Below are positions 1 to 5,858 of a stretch of 7,225 nucleotides of DNA, piece by piece. The notes beneath the pieces were generated by a model. The model ran no database searches. It was not told the DNA's origin and saw nothing but the letters and a program-made list of their open reading frames with translations. A program made the position numbers and the translations under genes. The stretch comes from Erysipelotrichaceae bacterium (GTDB taxonomy: Bacteria; Bacillota_I; Bacilli_A; Erysipelotrichales; Erysipelotrichaceae), in contig DMBB01000181.1 of assembly GCA_003446295.1 (NCBI GenBank), positions 1-7,225 on the forward strand, in the 5' to 3' direction. The first letter of the stretch is position 1. Every line of letters begins with the position of its first letter.

Positions 1-1
1 G

Positions 2-35
2 GTACTCTTGCCAAAATGATAGAAAATAAGAGTAC
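2..35. repeat. 8-bp perfect inverted repeat at the window edge
   Basis: GTACTCTT at 2-9 is the exact reverse complement of AAGAGTAC at 28-35, with an 18-base AT-rich spacer. It could be a weak hairpin in the 3' region of an upstream transcript or a widely spaced operator. Neither arm has an adjacent T-run, so it is not a terminator by itself. Its left context is missing because it sits at the window edge. Confidence 0.35.
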
Positions 36-39
36 TGCG

Positions 40-64
40 ATCCGGGCGGACAGTCCGGATTTTT
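40..64 (+). terminator. possible Rho-independent terminator of an upstream gene
   Basis: ATCCGG (40-45) pairs perfectly with CCGGAT (55-60) across a 9-base loop and is followed at once by a run of five T (60-64). The stem is short (6 bp, 7 with a G-U pair) but GC-rich. It would end transcription of a gene lying left of the window and isolate the peroxidase gene. A competing reading is that frame 1 is open from base 1 to a TAA at 73-75, in which case the hairpin would lie inside the last codons of an upstream gene. Confidence 0.4.
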
Positions 65-71
65 CTGAGCT

Positions 72-100
72 TTAATACAGGATAAGTACGGCAGTATATG
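72..100 (+). promoter_or_regulatory. candidate promoter for the peroxidase gene
   Basis: TTAATA (72-77) as -35 (4/6 to TTGACA), a 17-base spacer, and TATATG (95-100) as -10. Transcription would start near 107, giving a short leader that still contains the GGAGGA ribosome binding site at 114-119, seven bases before the ATG at 127. The match is only moderate. No PerR-like or other known peroxide-responsive operator was recognised. Confidence 0.3.
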
Positions 101-126
101 TTACTGTTTTAACGGAGGATAATTAC

Positions 127-675
127 ATGTCAAATGTTTATTCATTTACAGTCAAGGACCGTCAGGGAAATGATGTCAGCCTTGGCGAATTCAAAGGCAA
201 TGTTCTCTTGATCGTCAACACCGCTACAAGGTGCGGATTCACACCGCAGTATGAAGGACTGGAAGCCATTTATAAGGATCTGCATGATAAAGGCTTTGAA
301 ATTCTGGATTTCCCGTGCAACCAGTTCGGTGCACAGGCTCCGGGAAGTGATGAGGAGATCCATCAGTTCTGTACATTGAATTATCAGACTGAATTCCCTC
401 GTTTCAAGAAAGTCGATGTGAATGGGGAAAATGAAGATCCGCTGTTTGCATTCCTGAAGTCACAGAAAGGCTTTGCAGGATTTAATCTGGAAACAAAGCT
501 GGGACCGATCCTGGATAAAATGTTCCGTGAGAAGGATCCGAATTATGCTGAATCACCGGATATCAAATGGAACTTCACAAAGTTCCTGATCGACAGGGAA
601 GGAAATGTAGTCGAGAGATTTGAGCCTACATCTGAACCTGAAGAGATCGCAGAACGCGTGAAAGAACTTCTGTAA
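127..675 (+). CDS. gpx: glutathione peroxidase family thiol peroxidase (Cys type)
   Basis: Reduces hydrogen peroxide and organic hydroperoxides in the cytoplasm; bacterial Cys-type members mostly use thioredoxin rather than glutathione. The 182-residue product has the family signatures in order: NTATRCGFTPQY with peroxidatic Cys36 in place of selenocysteine, FPCNQFGAQAPG with catalytic Gln70, and KWNFTKFLID with catalytic Trp148-Asn149. Cys82 in FCTLNYQTEFP lies where the resolving Cys of thioredoxin-dependent plant and bacterial homologues lies, so a Cys36-Cys82 disulfide is inferred. It is about 20 residues longer than the usual ~160, because of a segment around residues 115-145 just before the WNF motif. 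There is no signal peptide. The ATG has GGAGGA seven bases upstream. It is monocistronic, bounded by a candidate promoter and a strong terminator. Family assignment is secure; the reductant is inference. Confidence 0.95.
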   Translation: MSNVYSFTVKDRQGNDVSLGEFKGNVLLIVNTATRCGFTPQYEGLEAIYKDLHDKGFEILDFPCNQFGAQAPGSDEEIHQFCTLNYQTEFPRFKKVDVNGENEDPLFAFLKSQKGFAGFNLETKLGPILDKMFREKDPNYAESPDIKWNFTKFLIDREGNVVERFEPTSEPEEIAERVKELL

Positions 676-678
676 ATG

Positions 679-702
679 CATTGCCCGAAAGGGCAATGTT
701 TT
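679..702 (+). terminator. Rho-independent terminator of the peroxidase gene
   Basis: CATTGCCC (679-686), a GAAA tetraloop (687-690), and GGGCAATG (691-698) form a perfect 8-bp stem followed by TTTT (699-702). It starts three bases after the TAA stop. It separates the peroxidase gene from the cdaA operon, which has its own promoter downstream. Confidence 0.9.
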
Positions 703-730
703 AATGTTCGCGCCTTATCTGGAGGTGACA

Positions 731-760
731 GTGACCTGTATACTTTAAGTGTGTTATAAT
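731..760 (+). promoter_or_regulatory. promoter of the cdaA-cdaR operon (extended -10)
   Basis: A perfect TATAAT (755-760) is preceded by TG one base upstream (752-753), making an extended -10. GTGACC (731-736) is a 4/6 match to TTGACA at an 18-base spacing. Transcription would begin near 767, just before the AAAGGGGTG ribosome binding site at 770-778. The longer reading frame's GTG at 749 lies upstream of this start and so could not be translated from this promoter, which supports the TTG at 785 as the real start. Confidence 0.75.
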
Positions 761-769
761 CGAAAGACG

Positions 770-778
770 AAAGGGGTG
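770..778 (+). promoter_or_regulatory. ribosome binding site that decides the cdaA start
   Basis: AAAGGGGTG (770-778) matches the Shine-Dalgarno consensus AAAGGAGGTG with one base missing, and ends six bases before TTG 785. The GTG at 776 lies inside this site, and the GTG at 749 has no comparable site at proper distance, so TTG 785 is preferred. Confidence 0.7.
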
Positions 779-784
779 TTTGCT

Positions 785-2395
785 TTGGCTTCTTATAACC
801 TGACTTTAAGACTGGATAGTTTGCACACTTTTGTGATCATATTCCTGGATATTTTCATTATGTACCTTGTTTTTAACACGGTACTTCGTTTGATCCGTAC
901 AAGCTCCAGAACAATACAGATTTTTAAAGGTATCATTATGGTCATCATCGTAGATGGCTTTGCAAAATTGATCGGCCTTAAAACGCTGGAATTCTTCGCT
1001 GACATTTTCCTGAACTGGGGATTTCTTGCAATCATCATTTTGTTCCAGCAGGAATTGAGACAGCTGCTTGAACGTCTTGGAAAAACAAATGTATTCTCCA
1101 GGATCAGTACGCTTACGGGGAATGAAAAAGAGAACCTTGTCGATCAGATCGTAAAGGCAGCGATGTTGCTGTCTCAGGATCAGACAGGGGCCCTGATATC
1201 GATCGAGCAGTCTCATTCACTTGAAGACTTCATCTCTACGGGTACAAAACTGAACTCAGACGTTACTGCTGAGCTTTTGACATCGATCTTTGTGACTTCT
1301 ACACCGCTCCATGACGGCGCTGTGATCATTCAGGGTGACAAGATCGCTTGTGCAAGTGCGTATTTCCCTCCTACTAACCTGGAACTGCCTTCGCGTTATG
1401 GTGCACGTCACAGGGCTGCGATCGGAATCAGCGAGATCACGGATGCGGTAACGATCGTTGTTTCTGAAGAAACAGGAGCTATCAGTATTACAGAAAACGG
1501 AAAGATATTCAAAGTGAATTCGAAGCAGCTCCGTGAACATCTGATGCGTGTGATCTGCGGTGAGGAAACCGAAGTGAAGGGATCGCGCCGGAATACACAG
1601 GTACAGCCTCCGAGAGAAGCGCTGGTCGAAGATGATATTACTGCGCCGGATGTTGCGCTGCCGAAAACAGCAGGCAAGGATGAAAAGATGACGCGCAGAG
1701 GTGATACGGGCGTGCTGTCTGTTCTTGCGATCAAGAAACAATCTGAAGAAACACCTCAAACCAATAAGATTGAAGTGGAAGAAGTTATAGTGCCTGCAAA
1801 GGAGACCGAGCAGGAAACGCCGGCTGAGGACAAGAAGGGAATCTTCTCAGGCTTGTTCTCGCGTCATGAGAACAGTGCGAAAGAAGAAGACAGGATCACG
1901 CAGCTGGAAGAGGAACTTGATTCTATCAAGCTTCCGAAAAAGAAGGAACGTCCTGTTCCGAGTTATCCTGAACAGCATGATACTGACTGGATCAAGCCTG
2001 TAAGTATCCATGAGGAACCTGTGATGAAAGAACCTGAACCTGTTCAGAAGGAAACGATTCCGAATATACCTTTGTCTGAAATGACTGAGGATCATGCCGA
2101 TGACCGCATGACCGCAGAAGATGGCAGACTCCCGGGAGAGAAGGTGCTCCAGCAGCTGAGTGAAGGAAGAAAAGAACCTGTTCTGCCTGTTGATCCGTAT
2201 GCGACGGATGAAGAACTGCAGAAAACTGCTGAGGAAGAACAGGATCCTGAGAAACTGTATGATACGACGAAGCTTGATATTTCCAAGCTGATGGGATTTG
2301 ATGACGATTTTGACAGTACATTCCGTATGGTCGATCATATGAATACAGATTCCGATATTACCTCTGATTCAGGCAAAGGAGGTGACGCGGCATGA
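785..2395 (+). CDS. cdaA: membrane diadenylate cyclase CdaA with a long acidic C-terminal extension
   Basis: Condenses two ATP into c-di-AMP at the inner face of the membrane; the messenger controls potassium/osmolyte transport and wall homeostasis. With the TTG start the product is 536 residues. Three transmembrane helices (about 16-37, 45-63 and 69-88) precede a DAC (DisA_N) domain at about 89-258. Its hallmarks are the TGALISIE strand, LHDGAVII with the DGA motif (177-179), and GARHRAAIGISE with the RHR motif (208-210). This part aligns end to end from memory with Bacillus CdaA (about 273 residues). Residues 260-536 are extra: Glu/Asp/Pro-rich, low in hydrophobics and probably disordered, with short motifs KKGIFSGLFSRH (350-361) and LDISKLMGFDDDFD (497-510). 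A GTG at 749 would add 12 residues but overlaps the promoter. The stop overlaps the cdaR start by four bases (ATGA), implying coupled translation. The enzyme call is secure; the tail's function is unknown. Confidence 0.95.
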   Translation: MASYNLTLRLDSLHTFVIIFLDIFIMYLVFNTVLRLIRTSSRTIQIFKGIIMVIIVDGFAKLIGLKTLEFFADIFLNWGFLAIIILFQQELRQLLERLGKTNVFSRISTLTGNEKENLVDQIVKAAMLLSQDQTGALISIEQSHSLEDFISTGTKLNSDVTAELLTSIFVTSTPLHDGAVIIQGDKIACASAYFPPTNLELPSRYGARHRAAIGISEITDAVTIVVSEETGAISITENGKIFKVNSKQLREHLMRVICGEETEVKGSRRNTQVQPPREALVEDDITAPDVALPKTAGKDEKMTRRGDTGVLSVLAIKKQSEETPQTNKIEVEEVIVPAKETEQETPAEDKKGIFSGLFSRHENSAKEEDRITQLEEELDSIKLPKKKERPVPSYPEQHDTDWIKPVSIHEEPVMKEPEPVQKETIPNIPLSEMTEDHADDRMTAEDGRLPGEKVLQQLSEGRKEPVLPVDPYATDEELQKTAEEEQDPEKLYDTTKLDISKLMGFDDDFDSTFRMVDHMNTDSDITSDSGKGGDAA

Positions 2396-3819
2396 GTGAA
2401 AATAAAAATCGTATGAACTCTTCTGAAAGAGAAGAGTCCAACAATAAGACTGAGCTTGCCAACAGAATTGCCAATCAAAGCAAAATGATGGCGGATAAGT
2501 CACAAAACATTCTGGACAATCTTCTGAAACTGATCCGCTGGTTCTCCACGATGATCGACAGAACACTGTTCAACACAAGACATGCAAAGCTTGTTTCACT
2601 GACGCTTGCGATCATGATGTGGTTTGTCGTGAATGCCAGCAGTGTCGCGACATTGTATACTCCTATGACATACAGTAAGGACAGAAATGGTGTAACGATC
2701 ACTGCAAAATACAACACAGATACATTTGAACTGAGCGGTCTGCCGAGTACTGCTGATATTACGATCAGCGGTGACACGACTTCCGTCAACAATGCGATCA
2801 ATTCGAGAGGCACGGTCGTTGCAGATCTGGAAGGTCTGACGGAAGGAACGCATCAGGTGAAACTGACAACTGAAGGATATGGTGACAGTGTTTCGGTCAA
2901 GATCGATCCTTCCAATGTCATTATTACCTTGAAGAAAAAGACTACACAGCAGTTTGATCTGTCATATGACTTTGTCAATCAGGATAAGATGGACTCGATC
3001 TACAGTGTCGGTACACCGGTGTTTGAGTATACCAAGGTCAATGTCAGGGCATCCAAAGATACATTGTCCAGTATTGCATTTGTTAAAGCTCTGATCGATG
3101 TATCCGGTCAAACAGGAGACTTTACACAGGAAGCGAAGCTTGTTGTTTATAACTCAAGCGGCCAGCCTGTTGATGCAAGTATCGTACCGAGTACGGTATC
3201 TGTTACTGTGCCGGTTACGTCTCCGAATAAGACGGTTCCGATCGAAGTGGAAGTCACGGGAGAGGCGCCGGAAGGCAAGGCAATCGAATCGATCTCCATG
3301 GACCAGCAGACAGTCACGATTTACGGTCCGCAGTCAGTTCTGAGTCAGATCGATAAGGTGGCTGTCACATTGAATGCATCCACGCTGACAAAGGATGAAT
3401 CAACGCTCCTGAGGCCGATCGCACTGCCGGCAGGCGTCAATTCATCGAATATCAATCAGATCACAATGAATGTAGTACTTGGCGAAGGCATGACGAAAGA
3501 AATAACTGATGTAAAGATCAATTACCGCAACAACGTCAATAACTACAAAGCATCACAGCCGAACAATCAGACAACGACCAGTGTTATGGTCTTCGGTACG
3601 GAAGAAAACATTGAGTCGATCACGGCTGACGACATTATCGTATATGTTGATATGCTCAATGCTGTACCGGGACTTCAGGAGTTCCCGCTGCAGGTGGAAC
3701 AGCCTGAAGGCGGTCTTGTAACCTACACGCTGACAGAAGCAACCTATACGCTGAATGTATTGGGAGAATCAAATACGGATTCTGATACAAATACGGAAGC
3801 TGATGTGAATAACGGCTGA
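2392..3819 (+). CDS. cdaR: CdaR, YbbR-repeat membrane regulator of CdaA
   Basis: Partner of CdaA; in Bacillus and Listeria it binds the cyclase in the membrane and modulates c-di-AMP synthesis, with most of its mass outside the cell. The 475-residue product has a hydrophilic cytoplasmic N-terminus (1-64), one transmembrane helix (about 66-83, LVSLTLAIMMWFVVNAS), then about four YbbR-like beta domains: roughly 92-182, 185-276, 282-364 and 370-458. Each shows the alternating beta pattern, and several carry a 'GLP'- or 'PSxV'-type turn. It ends in a short Asn/Asp/Thr-rich tail. Length matches Bacillus CdaR (about 483). ATG 2392 overlaps the cdaA stop and is served by the strong AAAGGAGGTGA site at 2375-2385. 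Its N-terminal arm of about 64 residues seems fairly long and charged and could meet the CdaA tail, which is speculation. The usual third gene, glmM, does not follow. Confidence 0.93.
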   Translation: MSENKNRMNSSEREESNNKTELANRIANQSKMMADKSQNILDNLLKLIRWFSTMIDRTLFNTRHAKLVSLTLAIMMWFVVNASSVATLYTPMTYSKDRNGVTITAKYNTDTFELSGLPSTADITISGDTTSVNNAINSRGTVVADLEGLTEGTHQVKLTTEGYGDSVSVKIDPSNVIITLKKKTTQQFDLSYDFVNQDKMDSIYSVGTPVFEYTKVNVRASKDTLSSIAFVKALIDVSGQTGDFTQEAKLVVYNSSGQPVDASIVPSTVSVTVPVTSPNKTVPIEVEVTGEAPEGKAIESISMDQQTVTIYGPQSVLSQIDKVAVTLNASTLTKDESTLLRPIALPAGVNSSNINQITMNVVLGEGMTKEITDVKINYRNNVNNYKASQPNNQTTTSVMVFGTEENIESITADDIIVYVDMLNAVPGLQEFPLQVEQPEGGLVTYTLTEATYTLNVLGESNTDSDTNTEADVNNG

Positions 3820-3835
3820 GACCAGTCGGAAATAC

Positions 3836-3898
3836 AAGAACTGCAGAAAGCGGGAATATCCGGTGAATCGGGTAACCTGCCTGACTGCAGTTCTTTTT
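3836..3898 (+). terminator. long-hairpin terminator of the cdaA-cdaR operon
   Basis: AAGAACTGCAG (3836-3846) pairs perfectly with CTGCAGTTCTT (3885-3895), whose end runs into TTTTT (3894-3898). The 38-base interior can fold further: GCGGG (3850-3854) with CCTGC (3876-3880), then TATCC (3857-3861) with GGGTA (3870-3874), each with one G-U pair. The whole is a single long imperfect hairpin. It begins 16 bases after the cdaR stop and separates this operon from the convergent gene. Confidence 0.75.
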
Positions 3899-3931
3899 GT
3901 GCAGCAGTCTGAGAAGAACAGCTGATGCAGA

Positions 3932-3973
3932 AAGAAAAATGCGGGCTGATGCCTGTTCAGGCAGTTCCCGCAT
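3932..3973 (-). terminator. Rho-independent terminator of the minus-strand glycosidase gene
   Basis: On the minus strand ATGCGGG (3973-3967) and CCCGCAT (3945-3939) form a 7-bp outer stem. TGCCTG/CAGGCA (3963-3958 with 3955-3950) forms an inner stem separated by a small internal loop. The hairpin is followed by TTTTCTTT reading leftward. It lies about 35 bases past the stop codon at 4008. A separate 7-bp inverted repeat (GGGCAAT 3994-4000, ATTGCCC 4010-4016) overlaps the stop codon but has no T-run. Confidence 0.85.
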
Positions 3974-4007
3974 AATCGTTTCGTATTTCATCAGGGCAAT
4001 CAATGTA

Positions 4008-5522
4008 TTATTGCCCGGGTACTTTGACCGTGATATTAGAGAATTCGGCATTTCCGGATTCAGCGAACAGGCAGATATGTGCTCCATTCGTGGAGTGACG
4101 GATCCTGGAACTGAATGCTTTTGTATCGTCAATATAAAGAATGACGATCTCGTTTTCGCAGACCAGCGTTACGTGGTGGTTTTCTGATTTATCAAAATCA
4201 AATCTTGTGTACACTGCCGGATCAAAGCGTGCGAGGTCTTCCAGCTCATAGCCTTCATAATGCAGAAGGTTTCTGCTGGCATCAAGACAGAGTGCCGTAT
4301 ATACAGGATCATTCTGACTGCCGCCGAATGCAAAGCCGACCCGGCTGTCGGCAGACATCCTGACATCGCATTCAAGCATGAGGGATACCGGCCTGGTACC
4401 CATGTCTGCAATTGCATATTCTTTATCTGTTGCTGTGACAGTTACCGTATTGTTTTTGACCTTTGCGTTTCCCAGCTTTTTAACTGCTTTGAAGGGCTTG
4501 TCTGCAGTGAAATATTCGGAGAACGTATCGGGTGCTTTGACACCGAGTGTTCCGTCTTCTTTCTGTACAAGCTGGTGGTTCAGGACATTTCCTGCCCATT
4601 GATAGATCCCTGAGTCTTCTGTAAGTCCTGCGCGTCCCAGCCATCCGCAGAGATATCTTGTGCCGTTAAGCTCGGCAGTCTTTGCGGCATAGAATATAAA
4701 TCCGCTTCCATCAAGGACATTATCTTCCGGAGCTGTGAAAGGACCGTTCATTGAATCGCTTACTGCATAATATGTGACGCAGTCCCAGCTGTAGGTCAGA
4801 TAATATTTATTTCCGATTTTGAAAAGGTCTGGACATTCCAGCATATACTGCTGACGCGGAGAATATATAGGCCCCTGGAATTCCCAGTTTTTCAGGTCTG
4901 CAGAGGTGTATTTTGCGACAACACCGCCCAGGGTGTTTTCCCGCGCTGCGATCAGCATCCAGTAACATCCGTCTTCTTCTGACCAGAATACTTCCGGATC
5001 ACGGAAATCATCTTTGGAGTAATTGTCTTCGCTGAAGAATGTATCTTCGGGCAGCTTTGTCCAGTTTTCCCGGTCCGTACTGACTGCGTGCATGACGCAT
5101 TCTTTTCCTTTGCCGCCGTTTCCGGTATCGTTATGTCCTGTATAGAACAGGTGGTAAAGGCCTTCCTGATCTTTGAGCACAGAACCTGTTCCGATCGCAG
5201 GGTCAGGATCTGACATTAAACCGAAATTCAGAACCATACCATGGTCCTGATATTCATAAAGGTTTTTCGTTGAGTACTTCCAGACCGGGTGATAGCCTTG
5301 TCCGTTATGATCGGTATCGTACAGATAATAGAGCTCCAGTTCGTTATCGTCGGTTACATAGGGCATTGTGTCGCCGACATATGCATTTTCGGGTGCCGGA
5401 TAAAGATGATACGGAGAGGCTTCATACGGCTCATCCGGGAGAGATTCAGCCGAATTGCAGGCTGACAGTGTCAGAGCCAGTGCAGCTGCAGTGAAGACTG
5501 TAATTTTTGTACGCATAATCAT
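4008..5522 (-). CDS. secreted GH32-like glycoside hydrolase lipoprotein (putative beta-fructosidase type)
   Basis: A predicted surface lipoprotein acting on beta-fructoside-type sugars outside the cell. The 504 residues start with a lipoprotein signal: basic start, hydrophobic stretch 7-19, and lipobox LSAC with Cys22 as the lipid-anchored residue. The five-bladed propeller (about 38-335) shows GH32 landmarks. These are a first-blade YVGDTMPY with Asp51 as likely nucleophile, FRDPEVF with the RDP motif (174-176) that stabilises the transition state, LECPDLF with acid/base Glu229 of the EC motif, and QWAGNVL (308-314) before a DGTLGVKAP segment. A beta-sandwich domain (about 345-500) follows, as in GH32. 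The usual WMNDPNG is absent, so the substrate is uncertain and other clan GH-J/GH43-type activities are possible. AAGGAG (5532-5527) is 4 bases before the first ATG and 10 before a second at 5516, so the start could be either. It stands alone, without transport or sugar-metabolism genes. Confidence 0.85.
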   Translation of the reverse strand: MIMRTKITVFTAAALALTLSACNSAESLPDEPYEASPYHLYPAPENAYVGDTMPYVTDDNELELYYLYDTDHNGQGYHPVWKYSTKNLYEYQDHGMVLNFGLMSDPDPAIGTGSVLKDQEGLYHLFYTGHNDTGNGGKGKECVMHAVSTDRENWTKLPEDTFFSEDNYSKDDFRDPEVFWSEEDGCYWMLIAARENTLGGVVAKYTSADLKNWEFQGPIYSPRQQYMLECPDLFKIGNKYYLTYSWDCVTYYAVSDSMNGPFTAPEDNVLDGSGFIFYAAKTAELNGTRYLCGWLGRAGLTEDSGIYQWAGNVLNHQLVQKEDGTLGVKAPDTFSEYFTADKPFKAVKKLGNAKVKNNTVTVTATDKEYAIADMGTRPVSLMLECDVRMSADSRVGFAFGGSQNDPVYTALCLDASRNLLHYEGYELEDLARFDPAVYTRFDFDKSENHHVTLVCENEIVILYIDDTKAFSSRIRHSTNGAHICLFAESGNAEFSNITVKVPGQ

Positions 5523-5624
5523 AGATCTCCTTGTTTTTTGGCTGATGATTTGGGTGATGGCAGTTCATTGCCGCTTATGCTTGATCACATCGGAGTGCCT
5601 GCCAAAGTGATCTGGTATGATCCT

Positions 5625-5648
5625 GATATATGTGCATAAACATATATC
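5625..5648. promoter_or_regulatory. 24-bp operator-like palindrome (9-6-9)
   Basis: GATATATGT (5625-5633) and ACATATATC (5640-5648) are exact reverse complements around a 6-base centre. The element lies about 12-36 bases downstream of the predicted start of the minus-strand lipoprotein transcript, a typical repressor position. There is no T-run beside it, and the AT-rich stem would be weak as RNA, so a protein-binding site is more likely than a terminator. The binding protein is unknown. Confidence 0.5.
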
Positions 5649-5666
5649 TGAATGAATTCTACGTTC

Positions 5667-5695
5667 ACAATATCAGTGTCAAATCATTCCGTCAA
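5667..5695 (-). promoter_or_regulatory. candidate promoter for the GH32-like lipoprotein gene
   Basis: Reading leftward, TTGACG (5695-5690, 5/6 match) is followed after 17 bases by TATTGT (5672-5667, 4/6). Transcription would start near 5660, leaving a leader of about 138 bases that includes the 9-6-9 palindrome. An overlapping alternative has a perfect TTGACA (5682-5677) with TAGAAT (5661-5656, 5/6), but its 15-base spacer is short. Confidence 0.5.
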
Positions 5696-5704
5696 CGCAT
5701 TATG

Positions 5705-5718
5705 TGTGCAAATGCACA
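5705..5718. promoter_or_regulatory. 14-bp palindrome TGTGCA-AA-TGCACA
   Basis: TGTGCA (5705-5710) and TGCACA (5713-5718) are perfect arms around AA. It lies just upstream of the -35 of the minus-strand promoter candidate (5695-5690), a place suited to an activator, and about 180 bases before the cssR start. TGTGCA recurs at 5631-5636 and 5758-5763. The binder is unknown; CssR itself is one candidate. Confidence 0.4.
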
Positions 5719-5858
5719 AAAAACCATTGGGGCAAATGATAACTTCTGCTGAAGGACTGTGCAGTGATTGAGATCCTGTATTCTGACCGGATCAGATCAA
5801 TACATGGCCGAAGACCTTTTCTCTTCCTTTACACCTGCTCGTTACTGCAACTGATCTG

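Noticed and set aside
1..75. Open frame from base 1 to TAA 73-75 as the 3' end of an upstream gene
   Set aside because: Only 24 codons are visible, the sequence is not recognised, and a terminator-like hairpin with T-run lies inside it; not enough to call a partial gene, though it cannot be excluded.
725..748. Tiny upstream open frame (GGAGGTGA then GTG, ending TAA 746-748) before cdaA as a leader peptide
   Set aside because: It has a good Shine-Dalgarno look but lies upstream of the predicted transcript start, and is only a few codons long.
749..784. GTG 749 as the cdaA start (548 residues)
   Set aside because: It overlaps the consensus -10 of the operon promoter and lacks a ribosome binding site at proper distance; TTG 785 fits better.
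806..1759. Long minus-strand open frames inside cdaA
   Set aside because: They lie opposite a strongly conserved cyclase, have no ribosome binding sites or family features, and arise from codon bias.
1847..2338. Minus-strand open frames opposite the CdaA tail, which might suggest that the tail region is really an antisense gene
   Set aside because: The antisense products are Arg/Phe/Ser-rich nonsense typical of the reverse of Glu/Lys-rich coding, and the plus frame is continuous with CdaA and ends in a cdaR-coupled stop with its own strong ribosome binding site.
3994..4016. GGGCAAT/ATTGCCC inverted repeat as a second terminator of the minus-strand gene
   Set aside because: It overlaps the stop codon and has no T-run; the hairpin at 3932-3973 is the better terminator. 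Its similarity to the GGGCAAT stem at 679-698 is short and probably chance.
3897..4187. Small plus-strand open frame of 96 residues between cdaR and the lipoprotein gene
   Set aside because: It overlaps the minus-strand terminator and the 3' end of the lipoprotein gene, and has no ribosome binding site or recognisable features.
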